A stretch of DNA of 64,000 bases. It comes from Ensifer adhaerens (GTDB lineage: Bacteria; Pseudomonadota; Alphaproteobacteria; Rhizobiales; Rhizobiaceae). How positions within the stretch are numbered: the stretch's first letter is position 1; every line of letters starts with the position of its first letter. Where the stretch lies: contig NZ_CP118611.1 of assembly GCF_028993555.1 (NCBI RefSeq), positions 1,048,001 to 1,112,000 on the forward strand, written 5' to 3'. The position numbers were made by a program, and so were the translations under genes. This document shows positions 36,172 to 46,292 of this stretch, in pieces. Below the pieces are notes generated by a model, which saw only the letters and a program-made list of their open reading frames with translations, did no database searches and was not told where the DNA came from.

Positions 36172-37488
36172 ATGTCGCGCGTCGCAAGCATGACCCGCAG
36201 ACTGACCATCGCGCTGACGAGCGTGGTTGCCATCTTCTGGTTCGTTGCGCTCGGCCTTGGCGTTTATGTCATGCAGGACGAATTCACCGAGATTTTCGAC
36301 AGCGGCGTCCAGGAGACGGCCGAACGGCTGCTCCACATCGTGGTCGATGACATCGCCCGCGACCGTGCCGATGGCAAGCCTGCCGTCGGCCGCATCGCGC
36401 CAGCGCTGAATTCACAGTATCTGATCTACCAGGTCCGCGATCGCGGCGGCAGGGTACTGTTTGACGACGGAGCGCCGGAACCTTTTGCCGTTCCGCTCGA
36501 AGTCGGTTTCTCGCAAACGGCAACGCACCGGATCTATACGGCTGGCACACCCGACGGCTCCCTCTTTGTCCAGGTAGCCGACGCCTTCGAGCATCGCACC
36601 GAGGCTCTGCTTGAGGGCGGCACGGCGCTTCTGTTGCCGCTACTCATGCTGATTCCAGCCAGCATAATCGCCATTATTCTTGTTGCGCGCCGCGCGCTTG
36701 CCCCGGTCGAACAGCTGCGTGAGGAGATCCTCACCAAGGACAGCGGCAACATGGCCCCGCTCGACGAAGCAGCCCTCCCGAAAGAGTTGCGCGCGATTGC
36801 CCGTTCGGTGAACCTTTTGCTGACGCGACTGAAGGCGGCGCTCGAGGCGGAGCGGGAGTTCACGTCGAACAGCGCCCATGAACTAAGAACCCCGATCGCA
36901 GGTGCACTCGCGCAAACGCAGCGGCTGGCGAGCGAAGTACCGCCGGCCTTTCGGCAGCGAACCAGCCAGATCGAACGCGCGCTGCTTCACCTCGGACGAC
37001 TGGCGGAGAAACTGTTGCAGATGTCGCGCGCCGAAGCCGGGATCGCCATCTCGGACGAAAGCACGGACCTGTTGCCGGTGGTCGCTCTTGTCCTCGAAGA
37101 CATGGAGCGATCATCACTCGGCGCAAGCCGCCTCAAGGTCCATGTCGCCGAAGGCGCAGAACTGGTGCGTCCGATTCTCCCCGATGCCTTTGCCATCGTC
37201 CTGCGCAATCTCCTGGAAAATGCGCTTATCCATAGCCCTTCCGGCAGCCCGGTCAGGGTCAGCGTCGATGCGCAGGGCGTCCGTGTCATCAACGACAGTG
37301 CCGTCATCGACGCGGACACCTTGAATGGCCTGACCAAGCGCTTTAATCGCGGGCCGACGGAAGCGTCCGGCTCCGGCCTCGGCCTTGCGATCGTACAGCG
37401 GCTGGTGGAACAGATGCACGGACGACTGCTCATTGCTTCGCCGGCCCCGGGCATGGACCGGGGCTTCCATGTAGAGATTCGTCTCTGA
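36172..37488 (+). CDS. Sensor histidine kinase (QseC/TctE type)
   Basis: The 438-residue kinase starts at ATG 36172. It has two membrane segments (about 12-34 and 156-178) around a 120-residue periplasmic domain. A HAMP-like stretch follows (RRALAPVEQLREEI), then HisKA with FTSNSAHELRTPIAGALAQTQRL, an N box RNLLENALIHSPSG, and the G2 box GSGLGLAIVQRLVEQMHG. It partners the upstream OmpR-type regulator. The periplasmic domain is of the 2CSK-N kind by length and hydrophobicity; the stimulus is unknown. Confidence 0.93.
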   Translation: MSRVASMTRRLTIALTSVVAIFWFVALGLGVYVMQDEFTEIFDSGVQETAERLLHIVVDDIARDRADGKPAVGRIAPALNSQYLIYQVRDRGGRVLFDDGAPEPFAVPLEVGFSQTATHRIYTAGTPDGSLFVQVADAFEHRTEALLEGGTALLLPLLMLIPASIIAIILVARRALAPVEQLREEILTKDSGNMAPLDEAALPKELRAIARSVNLLLTRLKAALEAEREFTSNSAHELRTPIAGALAQTQRLASEVPPAFRQRTSQIERALLHLGRLAEKLLQMSRAEAGIAISDESTDLLPVVALVLEDMERSSLGASRLKVHVAEGAELVRPILPDAFAIVLRNLLENALIHSPSGSPVRVSVDAQGVRVINDSAVIDADTLNGLTKRFNRGPTEASGSGLGLAIVQRLVEQMHGRLLIASPAPGMDRGFHVEIRL

Positions 37489-37524
37489 CGGTGTCAGGCC
37501 AGGCGTTGCCGCCTTGCCACCCCC

Positions 37525-38850
37525 TTATTGCTGATGAAGCGCGCGGGTCAGGCTGAGGGCGGCGATCGTGCAGATTGCGCCGGAAATCAGATATCCGCCG
37601 ATGAAGATGATGCCGAAGCTGGTGGCAAGGCCGAGCGCGACGAGCGGCGCGAAGGCCGCACCGATAAGCCAGGCGAGATCCGACGTCAGCGCCGCACCGG
37701 TGTAGCGGTAATACTTCGTGAAGCGCGAGGATACGGCGCCTGAGGCCTGGCCGAAGGTGAGGCCAAGAACGGCAAAGCCGATCAGGATATAGGCATCCTG
37801 CCCGGCTCCGCCGGCATCAAGAAGGAAGGGGGCGGAGAAACTGAAGATCGCGATCAGGGTCGCGCCGATCATCAGCTCGTTGCGGCGCCCGACGCGGTCG
37901 GCAATCACGCCCGACACGACAATGCCGATCGCGCCGACGGCCGCGCCTGCGACCTGTACCAAGAGGAACCGGGCGGCCGACTGCCCGCCGTTGAGAATGA
38001 CCCAGCTGAGCGGGAAGATCGTCACCAGATGGAACATCGCGAAGCTCGCCAGTGGCACAAAGGCGCCGAGTACCACGTCCTGCGCATGTTTGCTCAGCAT
38101 CTCGAACACCGGCCGGGCCTGCAGCTCCTGTGCTTCCATTGCCGCGCCAAACTCCTTGCTGGCGACGATACGCAGGCGGGCAAACAGCGCCACAACGTTG
38201 ATCGCGAATGCGACGAAGAACGGATAGCGCCAACCCCAGGAGAGGAAATCCTCCTCGGAAAGATTGGCGACAAAATAGCAGAAGATGATGCTGGCGAGGG
38301 CGAAGCCGATGGGGGCTCCGAGCTGCGGGATCATCGCATACCAGCCACGGCGGTTCGGTGGCGCGTTGAGGTTCAACAACGACGCCAGGCCGTCCCAGGC
38401 GCCGCCAAGGGCAAAACCCTGCCCAAGCCGGAACAAGGCCAAGAGCGCCACCGCCCAGTAACCGATCGTGTCGTAGCCAGGCAGGAAAGCGATCGATGCC
38501 GTCGAGCCACCAAGAATGATGAGGGCGATGGTAAGTTTCGTGCCGCGCCCGTAGTTCCGGTCGATCCACATGAAGACGAAGGAACCGACGGGGCGGGCGA
38601 GGAAGGCGAGGGGAAACAACGCGAATGACATCAGCGTCGCGGTCACCGCATTGGACGCGAACGGAAAGATCAGCTTCGGGAAGACAAGGATCGAACCGAG
38701 ACCGTAGACGAAGAAATCGAAGAATTCGGAGGTTCGTCCGATGACCACCCCAATGGCGATGCTTCCGGGCGACAGAGGCTTGTCGTCTTCATGAATGCGA
38801 CGTGCATCCCGCTCGAGACCAGACGATGTGGGGTGAGAGACCGAAACCAT
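37525..38850 (-). CDS. MFS transporter, metabolite:H+ symporter (MHS) type
   Basis: The 441-residue protein has about 12 membrane segments. It shows the MHS-family opening GVVIGRTSEFFDFFVYG with an aromatic/charged FDFFVYG in helix 1, the loop 2-3 region LARPVGSFVFMWIDRNYGRGTKL, RLGQGFALGGAWDG before helix 5, and DRVGRRNELMIG in the central repeat. These proteins import organic acids or osmolytes with protons; the substrate cannot be read from sequence. GGAG lies six bases before the start. It is divergent from cyoA across a 293-base gap. Confidence 0.88.
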   Translation of the reverse strand: MVSVSHPTSSGLERDARRIHEDDKPLSPGSIAIGVVIGRTSEFFDFFVYGLGSILVFPKLIFPFASNAVTATLMSFALFPLAFLARPVGSFVFMWIDRNYGRGTKLTIALIILGGSTASIAFLPGYDTIGYWAVALLALFRLGQGFALGGAWDGLASLLNLNAPPNRRGWYAMIPQLGAPIGFALASIIFCYFVANLSEEDFLSWGWRYPFFVAFAINVVALFARLRIVASKEFGAAMEAQELQARPVFEMLSKHAQDVVLGAFVPLASFAMFHLVTIFPLSWVILNGGQSAARFLLVQVAGAAVGAIGIVVSGVIADRVGRRNELMIGATLIAIFSFSAPFLLDAGGAGQDAYILIGFAVLGLTFGQASGAVSSRFTKYYRYTGAALTSDLAWLIGAAFAPLVALGLATSFGIIFIGGYLISGAICTIAALSLTRALHQQ

Positions 38851-39143
38851 GAATTTCTCCGACGAACGAACGTCTTGTCGCTAGAGTGTTGACCAATTGG
38901 CGTCTGATATCAAGAATGCCGTACACGTACATGCGCACATGCCTCATTTGAGTTCGTGCCCAACGTTCGCTGGAACAACTGGCGTCGAACCGACAATAGC
39001 CTTTGCGCCCGTACAAACGCGCATAGAGCCATATGCCCGTCACTGCACTGCGGCAAAATGCTGCGCTGCGACGATGGACCTCACTTCCATGCGCGATCAT
39101 GCCCGAGTAATGCCGACTAGACAAAACGCAAGTTGAGGCCGCA
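38851..39143. promoter_or_regulatory. Divergent control region between the MFS gene and cyoA
   Basis: The 293-base gap must hold promoters for both directions. A TTGACC at about 38888 on the + strand lacks a good -10 partner. I found no TTG-N8-CAA site that would suggest direct FNR-type control. GAGG lies nine bases before the cyoA start. Confidence 0.45.
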
Positions 39144-40262
39144 ATGCCGAAGCCATTCAATCTAGCCGGACGATCGATGATATCAGTCCTGTTGCTCTCG
39201 ACACTCACGGGATGCAACATGGTGGTGATGTCGCCATCCGGCGATATCGCCGCACAGCAGAGGGATCTGATCGTCATTTCGACGGTCCTGATGCTGCTGA
39301 TCATCGTACCCGTCATTTTCTTGACGCTGTTCTTTGCCTGGCGCTACCGCCAGTCAAACACGGCCGCCAGGTATGATCCGGAATGGCACCATTCCACCGG
39401 TCTCGAAGTCATCATCTGGTCGGCTCCGCTGGCGATCATCATCGCGCTCGGCGCGATCACCTGGGTGAGCACACACAAGCTCGATCCCTACCGACCGCTC
39501 GACCGGATCGATGCGGCGCGCCCAGTGACCGAAGAGATGAAACCGATCACGGTCGAGGTCGTCGCGCTCGACTGGAAATGGCTGTTCTTCTATCCGGAGT
39601 ATGGCATCGCAACGGTCAACGAGATGGCCGCGCCGGTGGACGTACCGATCAATTTCAAGATCACCGCCTCCTCGGTGATGAACTCCTTCTATGTTCCGGC
39701 GCTTGCCGGCATGATCTACGCCATGCCCGGGATGCAGACCAAGCTGCACGCCGTCATCAACAAGGCAGGCGAATACGAAGGGCTCTCATCCAACTATAGC
39801 GGCGACGGCTTCTCCCATATGCGCTTCAAGTTCCACGGCGTGGACCAGGCGGGCTTCGACCAGTGGGTCGCCCGGGTGAAGCAGACCGGCACGATGCTTA
39901 ACCGCGATGCCTATCTGAAGCTCGAAAAGCCGAGCATCAAGGAACCGGTGCGCTATTACGCGTCGGTTGAGGACGGCCTTTTTGAGGCGGTGCTCAACAT
40001 GTGCGTCCGGGAAGGGCAGATGTGCATGAAGGACATGATGCACATCGACACGATGGGCGGAGCGGGCGTCGAAAGCCATGAGAACCGCGCCAAGCTCGAG
40101 CATGACAACCGCCACGCGGGCGGTGCGACGGAAGCTTCCGCACCTGCAGCGACCTTCCCCGAAACCGGCAATCCCGCCAAAAGCGAGGAACCGGCAGAGG
40201 GCCTCAAGGAAGAGCAGCCGGCGGCTGAGCCCATGAACCACGACATGCACAAAGCGCATTAG
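39144..40262 (+). CDS. cyoA: Cytochrome bo-type ubiquinol oxidase subunit II
   Basis: The 372-residue lipoprotein has a signal ending in lipobox LTGC (Cys near residue 25), two membrane helices (about 47-70 and 90-112) and a COX2-like cupredoxin domain ([29 protein letters not shown] ... [34 protein letters not shown]). The CuA-ligand Cys/His set of cytochrome c oxidases is missing, so quinol is the donor. A His/Pro/Glu-rich tail of about 60 residues extends beyond the usual end. It is first of the cyoABCD operon; cyoB follows after 79 bases. Confidence 0.95.
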   Translation: MPKPFNLAGRSMISVLLLSTLTGCNMVVMSPSGDIAAQQRDLIVISTVLMLLIIVPVIFLTLFFAWRYRQSNTAARYDPEWHHSTGLEVIIWSAPLAIIIALGAITWVSTHKLDPYRPLDRIDAARPVTEEMKPITVEVVALDWKWLFFYPEYGIATVNEMAAPVDVPINFKITASSVMNSFYVPALAGMIYAMPGMQTKLHAVINKAGEYEGLSSNYSGDGFSHMRFKFHGVDQAGFDQWVARVKQTGTMLNRDAYLKLEKPSIKEPVRYYASVEDGLFEAVLNMCVREGQMCMKDMMHIDTMGGAGVESHENRAKLEHDNRHAGGATEASAPAATFPETGNPAKSEEPAEGLKEEQPAAEPMNHDMHKAH

Positions 40263-40341
40263 GAATTTCGCGCGCTCGCCGGCTCTCATCCAGCGAGCGC
40301 CAGGGCCCTTGGGCCGCAATTCGAGACATATTGGAAGACCC

Positions 40342-42345
40342 ATGTTTGGTGACACCAGCCTCACGCAACTCATCTTCGGGCGGCTTACGCTAGAAGCGAT
40401 CCCCTATCATGAACCCATCCTCGTCGTGACCTTCGCGGTCGTGGCGGTGGTCGGTCTGGCGGTGGTCGGCCTGATCACGAAATACAAGCTCTGGGGCTAC
40501 CTCTGGCACGAGTGGTTCACAAGCGTCGATCACAAGAAGATCGGCATCATGTACATCATTCTGGCGATCATCATGCTTTTGCGCGGCTTTGCCGATGCGC
40601 TGATGATGCGCCTGCAGCAGGCGATCGCCTTCAACGGCAATGAGGGCTACCTCAACCCGCATCACTACGACCAGATCTTCACCGCCCACGGCGTGATCAT
40701 GATCTTCTTCGTGGCGATGCCCTTCGTCACTGGCTTCATGAACTATGTCGTGCCGCTGCAGATCGGCGCACGCGACGTCTCCTTCCCCTTCCTCAACAAC
40801 TTCTCCTTCTGGATGACCGCCGGCGGCGCTGTCATCATCATGATGTCGCTGTTCGTCGGCGAGTTCGCGCGTACCGGCTGGCTTGCCTATCCGCCGCTCT
40901 CGGGCGCGGACTACAGTCCCGGAGTCGGGGTCGACTATTACATCTGGGGGCTACAGGTGGCCGGCGTCGGCACTACGTTATCGGGCATCAACCTGATCGC
41001 CACGATCGTGAAGATGCGTGCTCCGGGCATGACCTTCATGAAGATGCCGGTCTTCACCTGGACGTCGCTCTGCACCAACATCCTGATCGTCGCAACCTTC
41101 CCGATCCTGACGGCCACGTTGGCGCTGCTTTCGCTTGACCGCTACCTCGGCATGAACTTCTTCACCAATGACCTTGGCGGCAATCCGATGATGTACATCA
41201 ACCTCATCTGGATCTGGGGCCATCCGGAGGTCTACATCCTCGTCCTGCCAGCCTTCGGCATCTTCTCCGAGGTTGTCGCGACCTTCTGCGGAAAGCGTCT
41301 CTTCGGCTACACCTCAATGGTCTACGCCACCTGCGTGATCATGATCCTGTCATACCTGGTGTGGCTGCACCACTTCTTCACGATGGGGTCGGGCGCCTCG
41401 GTCAATGCCTTCTTCGGCATCACCACGATGATCATCTCGATCCCGACGGGCGCCAAGATGTTCAACTGGCTCTTCACCATGTATCGCGGCCGCATTCGCT
41501 ACGAACTGCCGATGCTGTGGACCATCGGCTTCATGGTCACTTTCGTCATCGGCGGCATGACCGGCGTTATGCTGGCAATTCCGCCGGCCGATTTCGTGCT
41601 GCACAACTCGCTGTTCCTGATCGCCCACTTCCACAACGTCATCATCGGCGGCGTGCTGTTCGGATTGATGGCCGGGCTCGTCTACTGGTGGCCGAAGGCC
41701 TTCGGCTACAAGCTCGATCCGTTCTGGGGCAAGATGAGCTTCTGGTTCTGGCAGATCGGCTTCTTCTTCGCCTTCATGCCGCTCTATGTGCTGGGCCTGA
41801 TGGGTGTGACCCGCCGTGTCAGCCAGTTCGAAGATCCGTCGCTGCAGATCTGGTTCATCATCGCCGCCTTCGGGGCCGTCCTGATCGCGATCGGCATCGC
41901 GTCCTTCATCATCCAGTTGATCGTCAGCTTCCTGCGCCGCGACCAACTGCGCGAAACATCCGGCGACGCCTGGGATGGCCGCACGCTTGAATGGTCGACG
42001 TCGTCGCCGCCGCCGGACTACAACTTTGCCTTCACGCCGGTCGTGCATGACCATGATAGCTGGTACGACATGAAAAGCCGCGGCTATGAGCGTCCGCTCG
42101 AAGGCTTCAAGCCGATCCATATGCCGAAGAACACCGGCACGGGCATCATTCTCGCCGGCATCAGCGTCGTGCTGGGCCTCGCGCTGATCTGGTACATCTG
42201 GTGGCTGGTGGCCGTGTCCTTCGTCGCGCTGATTGCCGTCGCGATTGGCCATACCTTCAACTATCAGCGAGATTTCTTCATCCCCGCAGAGACTGTCGCG
42301 GCGACGGAAGATGCTCGCTCCAAGCTGCTCACGGAACGGACCTGA
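40342..42345 (+). CDS. cyoB: Cytochrome bo-type ubiquinol oxidase subunit I
   Basis: Start at ATG 40342 (MFGDTSLTQ) because GGAAGA lies just upstream; an earlier in-frame start adds residues not seen in the family. The 667-residue haem-copper oxidase subunit shows all metal ligands in context: [11 protein letters not shown] (low-spin haem His), [16 protein letters not shown] (CuB His and cross-linked Tyr), WLHHFF (two CuB His) and [12 protein letters not shown] (haem His pair). It has about 15 membrane segments. It reduces oxygen to water and pumps protons in the inner membrane. Confidence 0.97.
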   Translation: MFGDTSLTQLIFGRLTLEAIPYHEPILVVTFAVVAVVGLAVVGLITKYKLWGYLWHEWFTSVDHKKIGIMYIILAIIMLLRGFADALMMRLQQAIAFNGNEGYLNPHHYDQIFTAHGVIMIFFVAMPFVTGFMNYVVPLQIGARDVSFPFLNNFSFWMTAGGAVIIMMSLFVGEFARTGWLAYPPLSGADYSPGVGVDYYIWGLQVAGVGTTLSGINLIATIVKMRAPGMTFMKMPVFTWTSLCTNILIVATFPILTATLALLSLDRYLGMNFFTNDLGGNPMMYINLIWIWGHPEVYILVLPAFGIFSEVVATFCGKRLFGYTSMVYATCVIMILSYLVWLHHFFTMGSGASVNAFFGITTMIISIPTGAKMFNWLFTMYRGRIRYELPMLWTIGFMVTFVIGGMTGVMLAIPPADFVLHNSLFLIAHFHNVIIGGVLFGLMAGLVYWWPKAFGYKLDPFWGKMSFWFWQIGFFFAFMPLYVLGLMGVTRRVSQFEDPSLQIWFIIAAFGAVLIAIGIASFIIQLIVSFLRRDQLRETSGDAWDGRTLEWSTSSPPPDYNFAFTPVVHDHDSWYDMKSRGYERPLEGFKPIHMPKNTGTGIILAGISVVLGLALIWYIWWLVAVSFVALIAVAIGHTFNYQRDFFIPAETVAATEDARSKLLTERT

Positions 42346-42349
42346 GACG

Positions 42350-42970
42350 ATGAGCCAAACGCAAGTCCAAGATAACGAGAAGCCGCAGTTCTACATCACG
42401 GAAGAGCATCACCCGGAGCACAGCACCATGCTGGGCTTCTGGCTCTACCTGATGAGCGACTGCCTGATCTTCGCCGTGCTGTTCGCCACCTACGGCGTCG
42501 TCGGCCGCAACTACGCGGCAGGACCGTCACCGGCCGACCTGTTCGACCTCGGCCTCGTTGCCTTCAACACGGCGATGCTGCTTCTGTCGTCGATCACCTA
42601 CGGCTTTGCCATGCTCCAGATGGAGCGCAACGCCAAGATGGAAACGCTCTTCTGGCTCGGCGTCACCGGCGTCTTCGGCGCGATCTTCCTGGCAGTGGAG
42701 CTCTATGAGTTCTATCACCTCATTCACGAAGGTGCCGGCCCGACGCGATCGGCATTCCTGTCGTCGTTCTTTACGCTGGTCGGCACACACGGCCTGCACG
42801 TTACCTTCGGCATCATTTGGCTGATCACGCTGATGGTGCAGGTCAGCAAACACGGGCTGATCCTTGAAAACCGTCGCCGTCTGATGTGCCTTTCGATGTT
42901 CTGGCACTTCCTCGACGTCATCTGGATCGGCGTCTTCTCCCTCGTCTATCTCCTGGGAGTTCTCGGATGA
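42350..42970 (+). CDS. cyoC: Cytochrome bo-type ubiquinol oxidase subunit III
   Basis: Start at ATG 42350 (MSQTQVQDN), five bases after cyoB. The 206-residue protein has five membrane segments and COX3 signatures: STMLGFWLYLMSDCLIFAVLF, AVELYEFYHLIHEGAGPTRSAF, FFTLVGTHGLHVTFG and FWHFLDVIWIGVFSLVYL. It ends in an ATGA overlap with cyoD, indicating translational coupling. Confidence 0.96.
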   Translation: MSQTQVQDNEKPQFYITEEHHPEHSTMLGFWLYLMSDCLIFAVLFATYGVVGRNYAAGPSPADLFDLGLVAFNTAMLLLSSITYGFAMLQMERNAKMETLFWLGVTGVFGAIFLAVELYEFYHLIHEGAGPTRSAFLSSFFTLVGTHGLHVTFGIIWLITLMVQVSKHGLILENRRRLMCLSMFWHFLDVIWIGVFSLVYLLGVLG

Positions 42971-43368
42971 GCGCACATTCCGACCACGAAAGCGCGTTCG
43001 AACCTCACCACGCGCACAGCCATCACGGCGATGCGGCCGGTCACGGTTCGTTCAAGAGCTACATGACGGGCTTCATCCTGTCGGTCATCCTCACGGCCAT
43101 TCCGTTCTGGCTGGTCATGGGCGGTGTGCTGGACAGCAGGCTTTTGACGGCCGTCATCGTCATGGGCATCGGCGTCGTTCAGATCGTCGTGCACGTCATC
43201 TTCTTCCTGCACATGAATGCCCGCTCGGAGGGCGGCTGGACACTGATGGCGTTGATCTTCACGATCGTCATCGTCGGCATCGCGCTCGCGGGTTCGCTCT
43301 GGGTCATGCATCATCTCAACACCAACATGATGCCGATGACCCACGAGATGATGAAGAACATGCCCTGA
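42967..43368 (+). CDS. cyoD: Cytochrome bo-type ubiquinol oxidase subunit IV
   Basis: The 133-residue small subunit overlaps cyoC by four bases. After a His-rich N-terminus (HHAHSHHGDAAGHG) come three membrane helices with the COX4-pro pattern: SYMTGFILSVILTAIPFWLVM, VIVMGIGVVQIVVHVIFFLHM and LMALIFTIVIVGIALAGSLWV. Confidence 0.95.
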   Translation: MSAHSDHESAFEPHHAHSHHGDAAGHGSFKSYMTGFILSVILTAIPFWLVMGGVLDSRLLTAVIVMGIGVVQIVVHVIFFLHMNARSEGGWTLMALIFTIVIVGIALAGSLWVMHHLNTNMMPMTHEMMKNMP

Positions 43369-43396
43369 GCGTGGGACGGGGCAGGCGGACAGGACG

Positions 43397-44146
43397 ATGA
43401 ATACCGACGACAAGGCAACGGGGAGGGGCCTCGCATCTTCCCGCGCCCGTCTGCTGATGACGGGTGCCTTGCTCTTCCTCGTCGCGGTGTTCCTGGCACT
43501 TGGCACCTGGCAGGTGCAACGGCTCTATTGGAAACTCGATCTCATCGCACGAGTAGAGGCGCGCGTCGGGGCGCCCGCGGTGGCGGCGCCACCGCAATCC
43601 GATTGGGATGCAGTCAACCGGGAGAAGGACGAATATCGCCGCGTCACCGCCACCGGTACGTTTGCTCACGACAAGACCGCGCTGGTACAGGCCGTCACGG
43701 AGCTTGGCGCCGGATTTTGGGTTTTGACCCCGCTGCGCCGCGACGATGGCTCGACGGTGCTGGTCAACCGCGGTTTCGTGCCAACCGATCGCCGCGATGC
43801 TATCACACGCACTCCGAGCGAGACCGACGTAACCACCATGGTCACCGGGCTTCTGCGCATCTCCGAACCTGGCGGCGCCTTCCTGCGGTCAAATGACCCG
43901 CCAAGCGATCGGTGGTTTTCGCGAGACGTCGCCGCGATCGCCGCGGCCAAGGGCCTGCACAAGGTGGCGCCCTATTTTATCGATGCGGATGCAACACCCA
44001 ATCCCGGTGCGCTGCCGATCGGCGGCCTTACGATCGTCCGCTTCCGCAACAGCCATCTGGTCTATGCGCTGACGTGGTTTGCACTTGCAGCCATGAGCGC
44101 CGCCGGTGCGTATTTCGTCTATCGGCAGCGGATAAAGGCAGACTGA
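43397..44146 (+). CDS. SURF1-family oxidase assembly protein
   Basis: The 249-residue protein has the SURF1 layout: an N-terminal helix with FLALGTWQVQRL, VTATGTF, PLRRDDGSTVLVNRGFVPTDRR, DRWFSRDVAAIAAAKG and a C-terminal helix after NSHLVYALTWFALA. SURF1 aids haem insertion into haem-copper oxidases. It starts 28 bases after cyoD, taking the place where enterobacteria have cyoE. No haem O synthase is encoded in the window, so it must be elsewhere if haem O is used. Confidence 0.92.
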   Translation: MNTDDKATGRGLASSRARLLMTGALLFLVAVFLALGTWQVQRLYWKLDLIARVEARVGAPAVAAPPQSDWDAVNREKDEYRRVTATGTFAHDKTALVQAVTELGAGFWVLTPLRRDDGSTVLVNRGFVPTDRRDAITRTPSETDVTTMVTGLLRISEPGGAFLRSNDPPSDRWFSRDVAAIAAAKGLHKVAPYFIDADATPNPGALPIGGLTIVRFRNSHLVYALTWFALAAMSAAGAYFVYRQRIKAD

Positions 44147-44459
44147 TAGCGCCAACCAGGCTCGGTCTTTTTCTGGGCGGCCGATCCCGGCCATCTAGGA
44201 CATCGCCGTCACATCCCTTACGCCCGCGCTAAACGACACAAGGCGCTCGACCCGTATCCCGGGGAGCGCCCTGTTCGAACCCGGAGTGCCGTCATCGCAT
44301 GCTGATAGCATCGCTGATGACAAGCTCTCGAAACGGGTGATGCGCCATAGATGGAGTGGCCGCCGGGAATTTCAAGGGAATGGTGCGGGCCCGTTTCGAG
44401 CATCCATATTTGCCTGATTGACGAGTCGACCGTTTGGGATACTGCGGCACTTCTAAAAG
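44147..44459. other. Intergenic stretch without a recognisable gene
   Basis: These 313 bases between SURF1 and the barrel remnant hold no convincing reading frame. A perfect 7-bp inverted repeat (GGCGCTC at 44242-44248, GAGCGCC at 44264-44270) is present without a T-run, so it is at best a weak terminator. Confidence 0.5.
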
Positions 44460-44999
44460 TTGCAATTCGCTTTCGTGCTGCGCGGGGCCAGCGAATCCGT
44501 GTTCCTCGAAGCGAACCTGCTCTATGGCGGCTCATCGAACGACATCGACACGGGGCTCTTCAAGGGCAGCTTCGACACAACCCGCTGGATGGCGGACGTG
44601 AAGGTGACGGGTGAATGGCAACTCGACGAAATCACCGTTCTGACGCCGAAGCTCAGAGCGGTCTATTTCAACGAAGAAACCGATGACTACACGGTGAAGA
44701 ACGCGCTCGGCGAGGCGATCGATCTCAAGGGCTTCATCGAGGAGCAGGCGCGCTTCAGTATTGGGTTTGATGTCGAACGGACGCTGGAGCTGGAGAACGG
44801 GCTAACTTTGTCGCCGACGGTCGGCGCCGATATTGGCTTCGCTTCGCTCGATGGCGAAGGTGTGTTCGGCCGGGTCTCCGCCGGCTTGGCGCTGTCGAAC
44901 AACGACAACTGGGACCTCGACTTCTCGCTGCTGTTCAACATCGAGGGCGACGGGTCGCAGGCGGCCGGCGCCAAGGTCGGCGCCCGGGTCCGCTTCTGA
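44460..44999 (+). pseudogene. Outer-membrane barrel (autotransporter-type) C-terminal remnant
   Basis: About 179 codons encode alternating amphipathic strands (ASESVFLEANLLYGGSS, WMADVKVTGEWQLDE, LTPKLRAVYF, FSIGFDVERTLEL, LTLSPTVGADIGF) and end in GARVRF. The terminal Phe is typical of proteins inserted by the BAM complex, and the layout resembles the last strands of an autotransporter barrel. There is no signal peptide, no ribosome site, and a stop codon lies six bases upstream of the first possible (TTG) start. The 5' part is therefore missing and the gene is probably dead. Confidence 0.65.
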
Positions 45000-45074
45000 C
45001 AGGGTGAAAGTGATCCGCAGGGGCTTTTTCGCGCCTTACGGATCATTGAGGCACCAGCAGAGTCTCCAGCCGAA

Positions 45075-45097
45075 AGTGGCCCTCTGTGAGAGCCACT
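45075..45097 (-). terminator. Hairpin downstream of the HbpS-like gene
   Basis: AGTGGCCCTC and GAGAGCCACT pair over ten positions with one mismatch and a three-base loop, 17 bases past the minus-strand stop. On that strand it is followed by TTTCGG. It is a plausible terminator with a short U tract. Confidence 0.45.
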
Positions 45098-45113
45098 CGT
45101 GATGCTCAGCGGA

Positions 45114-45599
45114 TTACTTGGCGCCGATAGCCTGAAGGCCGGCCGTCGCGCAGTTCGCGTCGATATCGCCCGACGGCGCACCGCCGACGCCGATGCCGCC
45201 CACCAGGGCCTTGCCGAATTTGATCGGCACGCCGCCAGCCTGGATCACCATGCGGGCATCCATGTCGCGAAGGCCGTCATTCGCCGGCTTGGAGGCAATG
45301 AAGTCGCCCAGGCCAGCGGTGTCGCGGCCCATGGCTGCGGAGGTGAAGGCCTTGCCCTGCGCGCTATTGCCGGTGTGCGGACCGGAATTGTCGGCCTTCA
45401 GCAGCACCTTGGTTGCGCCATCGCGGCCAACCACAGCAACGCTCACATTGTGGCCTTCCGCTGCGCAAGCCTTCACTGCGGCTTCCGCAGCCTTGACGGC
45501 CATGTCGAGCGGCAGGTAGGCCGCGGTCGGCAATTCCTGCGCCGTGGCGGCGACGGGAGCGAGAAGCGCGGCTGCGAGCACGATATTGCGGATCATCAT
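45114..45599 (-). CDS. Secreted HbpS/GlcG-family haem-binding-like protein
   Basis: Start at 45599 (MMIRNIVLAAALL) because AGGAAAGGAA precedes it by three bases; the 13 codons further upstream include that site. The 161-residue protein has a signal peptide cleaved after VAATAQ. The mature part has the GlcG/HbpS fold motifs: AVKAAEAAVKACAAEGHNVSVAVVGRDG, NSAQGKAFTSAAMG, VIQAGGVPIKFGKALVGGIGVGGAPSG and DANCATAGL. Family members bind haem or act as small-molecule-responsive periplasmic proteins. It is co-directional with the kinase and regulator genes immediately upstream, matching the HbpS-SenS-SenR arrangement in Streptomyces. Confidence 0.85.
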   Translation of the reverse strand: MMIRNIVLAAALLAPVAATAQELPTAAYLPLDMAVKAAEAAVKACAAEGHNVSVAVVGRDGATKVLLKADNSGPHTGNSAQGKAFTSAAMGRDTAGLGDFIASKPANDGLRDMDARMVIQAGGVPIKFGKALVGGIGVGGAPSGDIDANCATAGLQAIGAK

Positions 45600-45683
45600 A
45601 GGTTCCTTTCCTGTTGATGTGGAAAGGTTACCCGGCATCTGACATCGCGGGTATTCGTAGGCCTTGCGCGCGGATCCGTAGTT

Positions 45684-46292
45684 CTACGGAGTCTTCGTCC
45701 CATCGAGCCAGATGCGCGTCATCTCCGCTTGCGAGGTACTGCCGAGCTTGGCGCCGATTGCGGCGCGGTGGCTTTCGACGGTGCGCGGCGAAAGGCCAAG
45801 ACCTTCGGCGATCTGGCGGGTGGTGAAACCCGCAGCGATACGGTCGAGAACCTCGCGCTCCCGCTGTGTGAGCATCGCCAGCAAGGCAAGCGTCTCTGCC
45901 TTCTCGGCATCCACGCGCAACGTACGCTCCAACAGCTCGTGACCCTTGTGGATCGCGTCGATCAAATCCTGCTCGTCCACGGGCTTGGAGAGAAAGTCGA
46001 TTGCGCCATTGTGAAAGGCACGACGGCAGGCCTCGATATCGCCGTGACCCGAGATGACGATCGTCGGCCAGGCTACCCCTTGCTCCGTCAGTCTTTCCTG
46101 CAGCTTCAGCCCAGAGATGGCGGGCATGCGGATATCGAGCACCAGGCATCCGGGAGCAAGGCGCGAAACCTGGGCCAGAAATGCCTGCGGATCGGAAAAC
46201 CCCGTCACCTTGATGCCGACCGTCGAGAGCAACAGGCTCAGTGCGCGACGCACCGCATCATCGTCGTCAACGAGATAGACGGGGAGGGTCAT
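45684..46292 (-). CDS. FixJ/NarL-type response regulator
   Basis: The 202-residue protein has a receiver (acid pocket VDDDDAVRR, phospho-acceptor in LVLDIRMPAISGL, Lys in DFLSKPVDEQDL) and a LuxR-type helix-turn-helix (LTQREREVLDRIAAGFTTRQIAEGLGLSPRTVESH). The GL-x-(L/I)-SPRTVE-x-H core is the canonical DNA-recognition segment. It overlaps the kinase gene by four bases, so the two are translationally coupled. Confidence 0.93.
   Translation of the reverse strand: MTLPVYLVDDDDAVRRALSLLLSTVGIKVTGFSDPQAFLAQVSRLAPGCLVLDIRMPAISGLKLQERLTEQGVAWPTIVISGHGDIEACRRAFHNGAIDFLSKPVDEQDLIDAIHKGHELLERTLRVDAEKAETLALLAMLTQREREVLDRIAAGFTTRQIAEGLGLSPRTVESHRAAIGAKLGSTSQAEMTRIWLDGTKTP

Noticed and set aside
38851..39143. 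FNR-type box in the cyo control region
   Set aside because: The nearest candidate (TTGAGTTCGTGCCCAA) has a 10-base spacer instead of 8.
44242..44270. Intrinsic terminator after SURF1
   Set aside because: The 7-bp stem has a 15-base loop and no T-run.
45099..45617. + strand frame opposite the HbpS-like gene
   Set aside because: The minus strand has a signal peptide, ribosome site and family motifs; the + frame has none.
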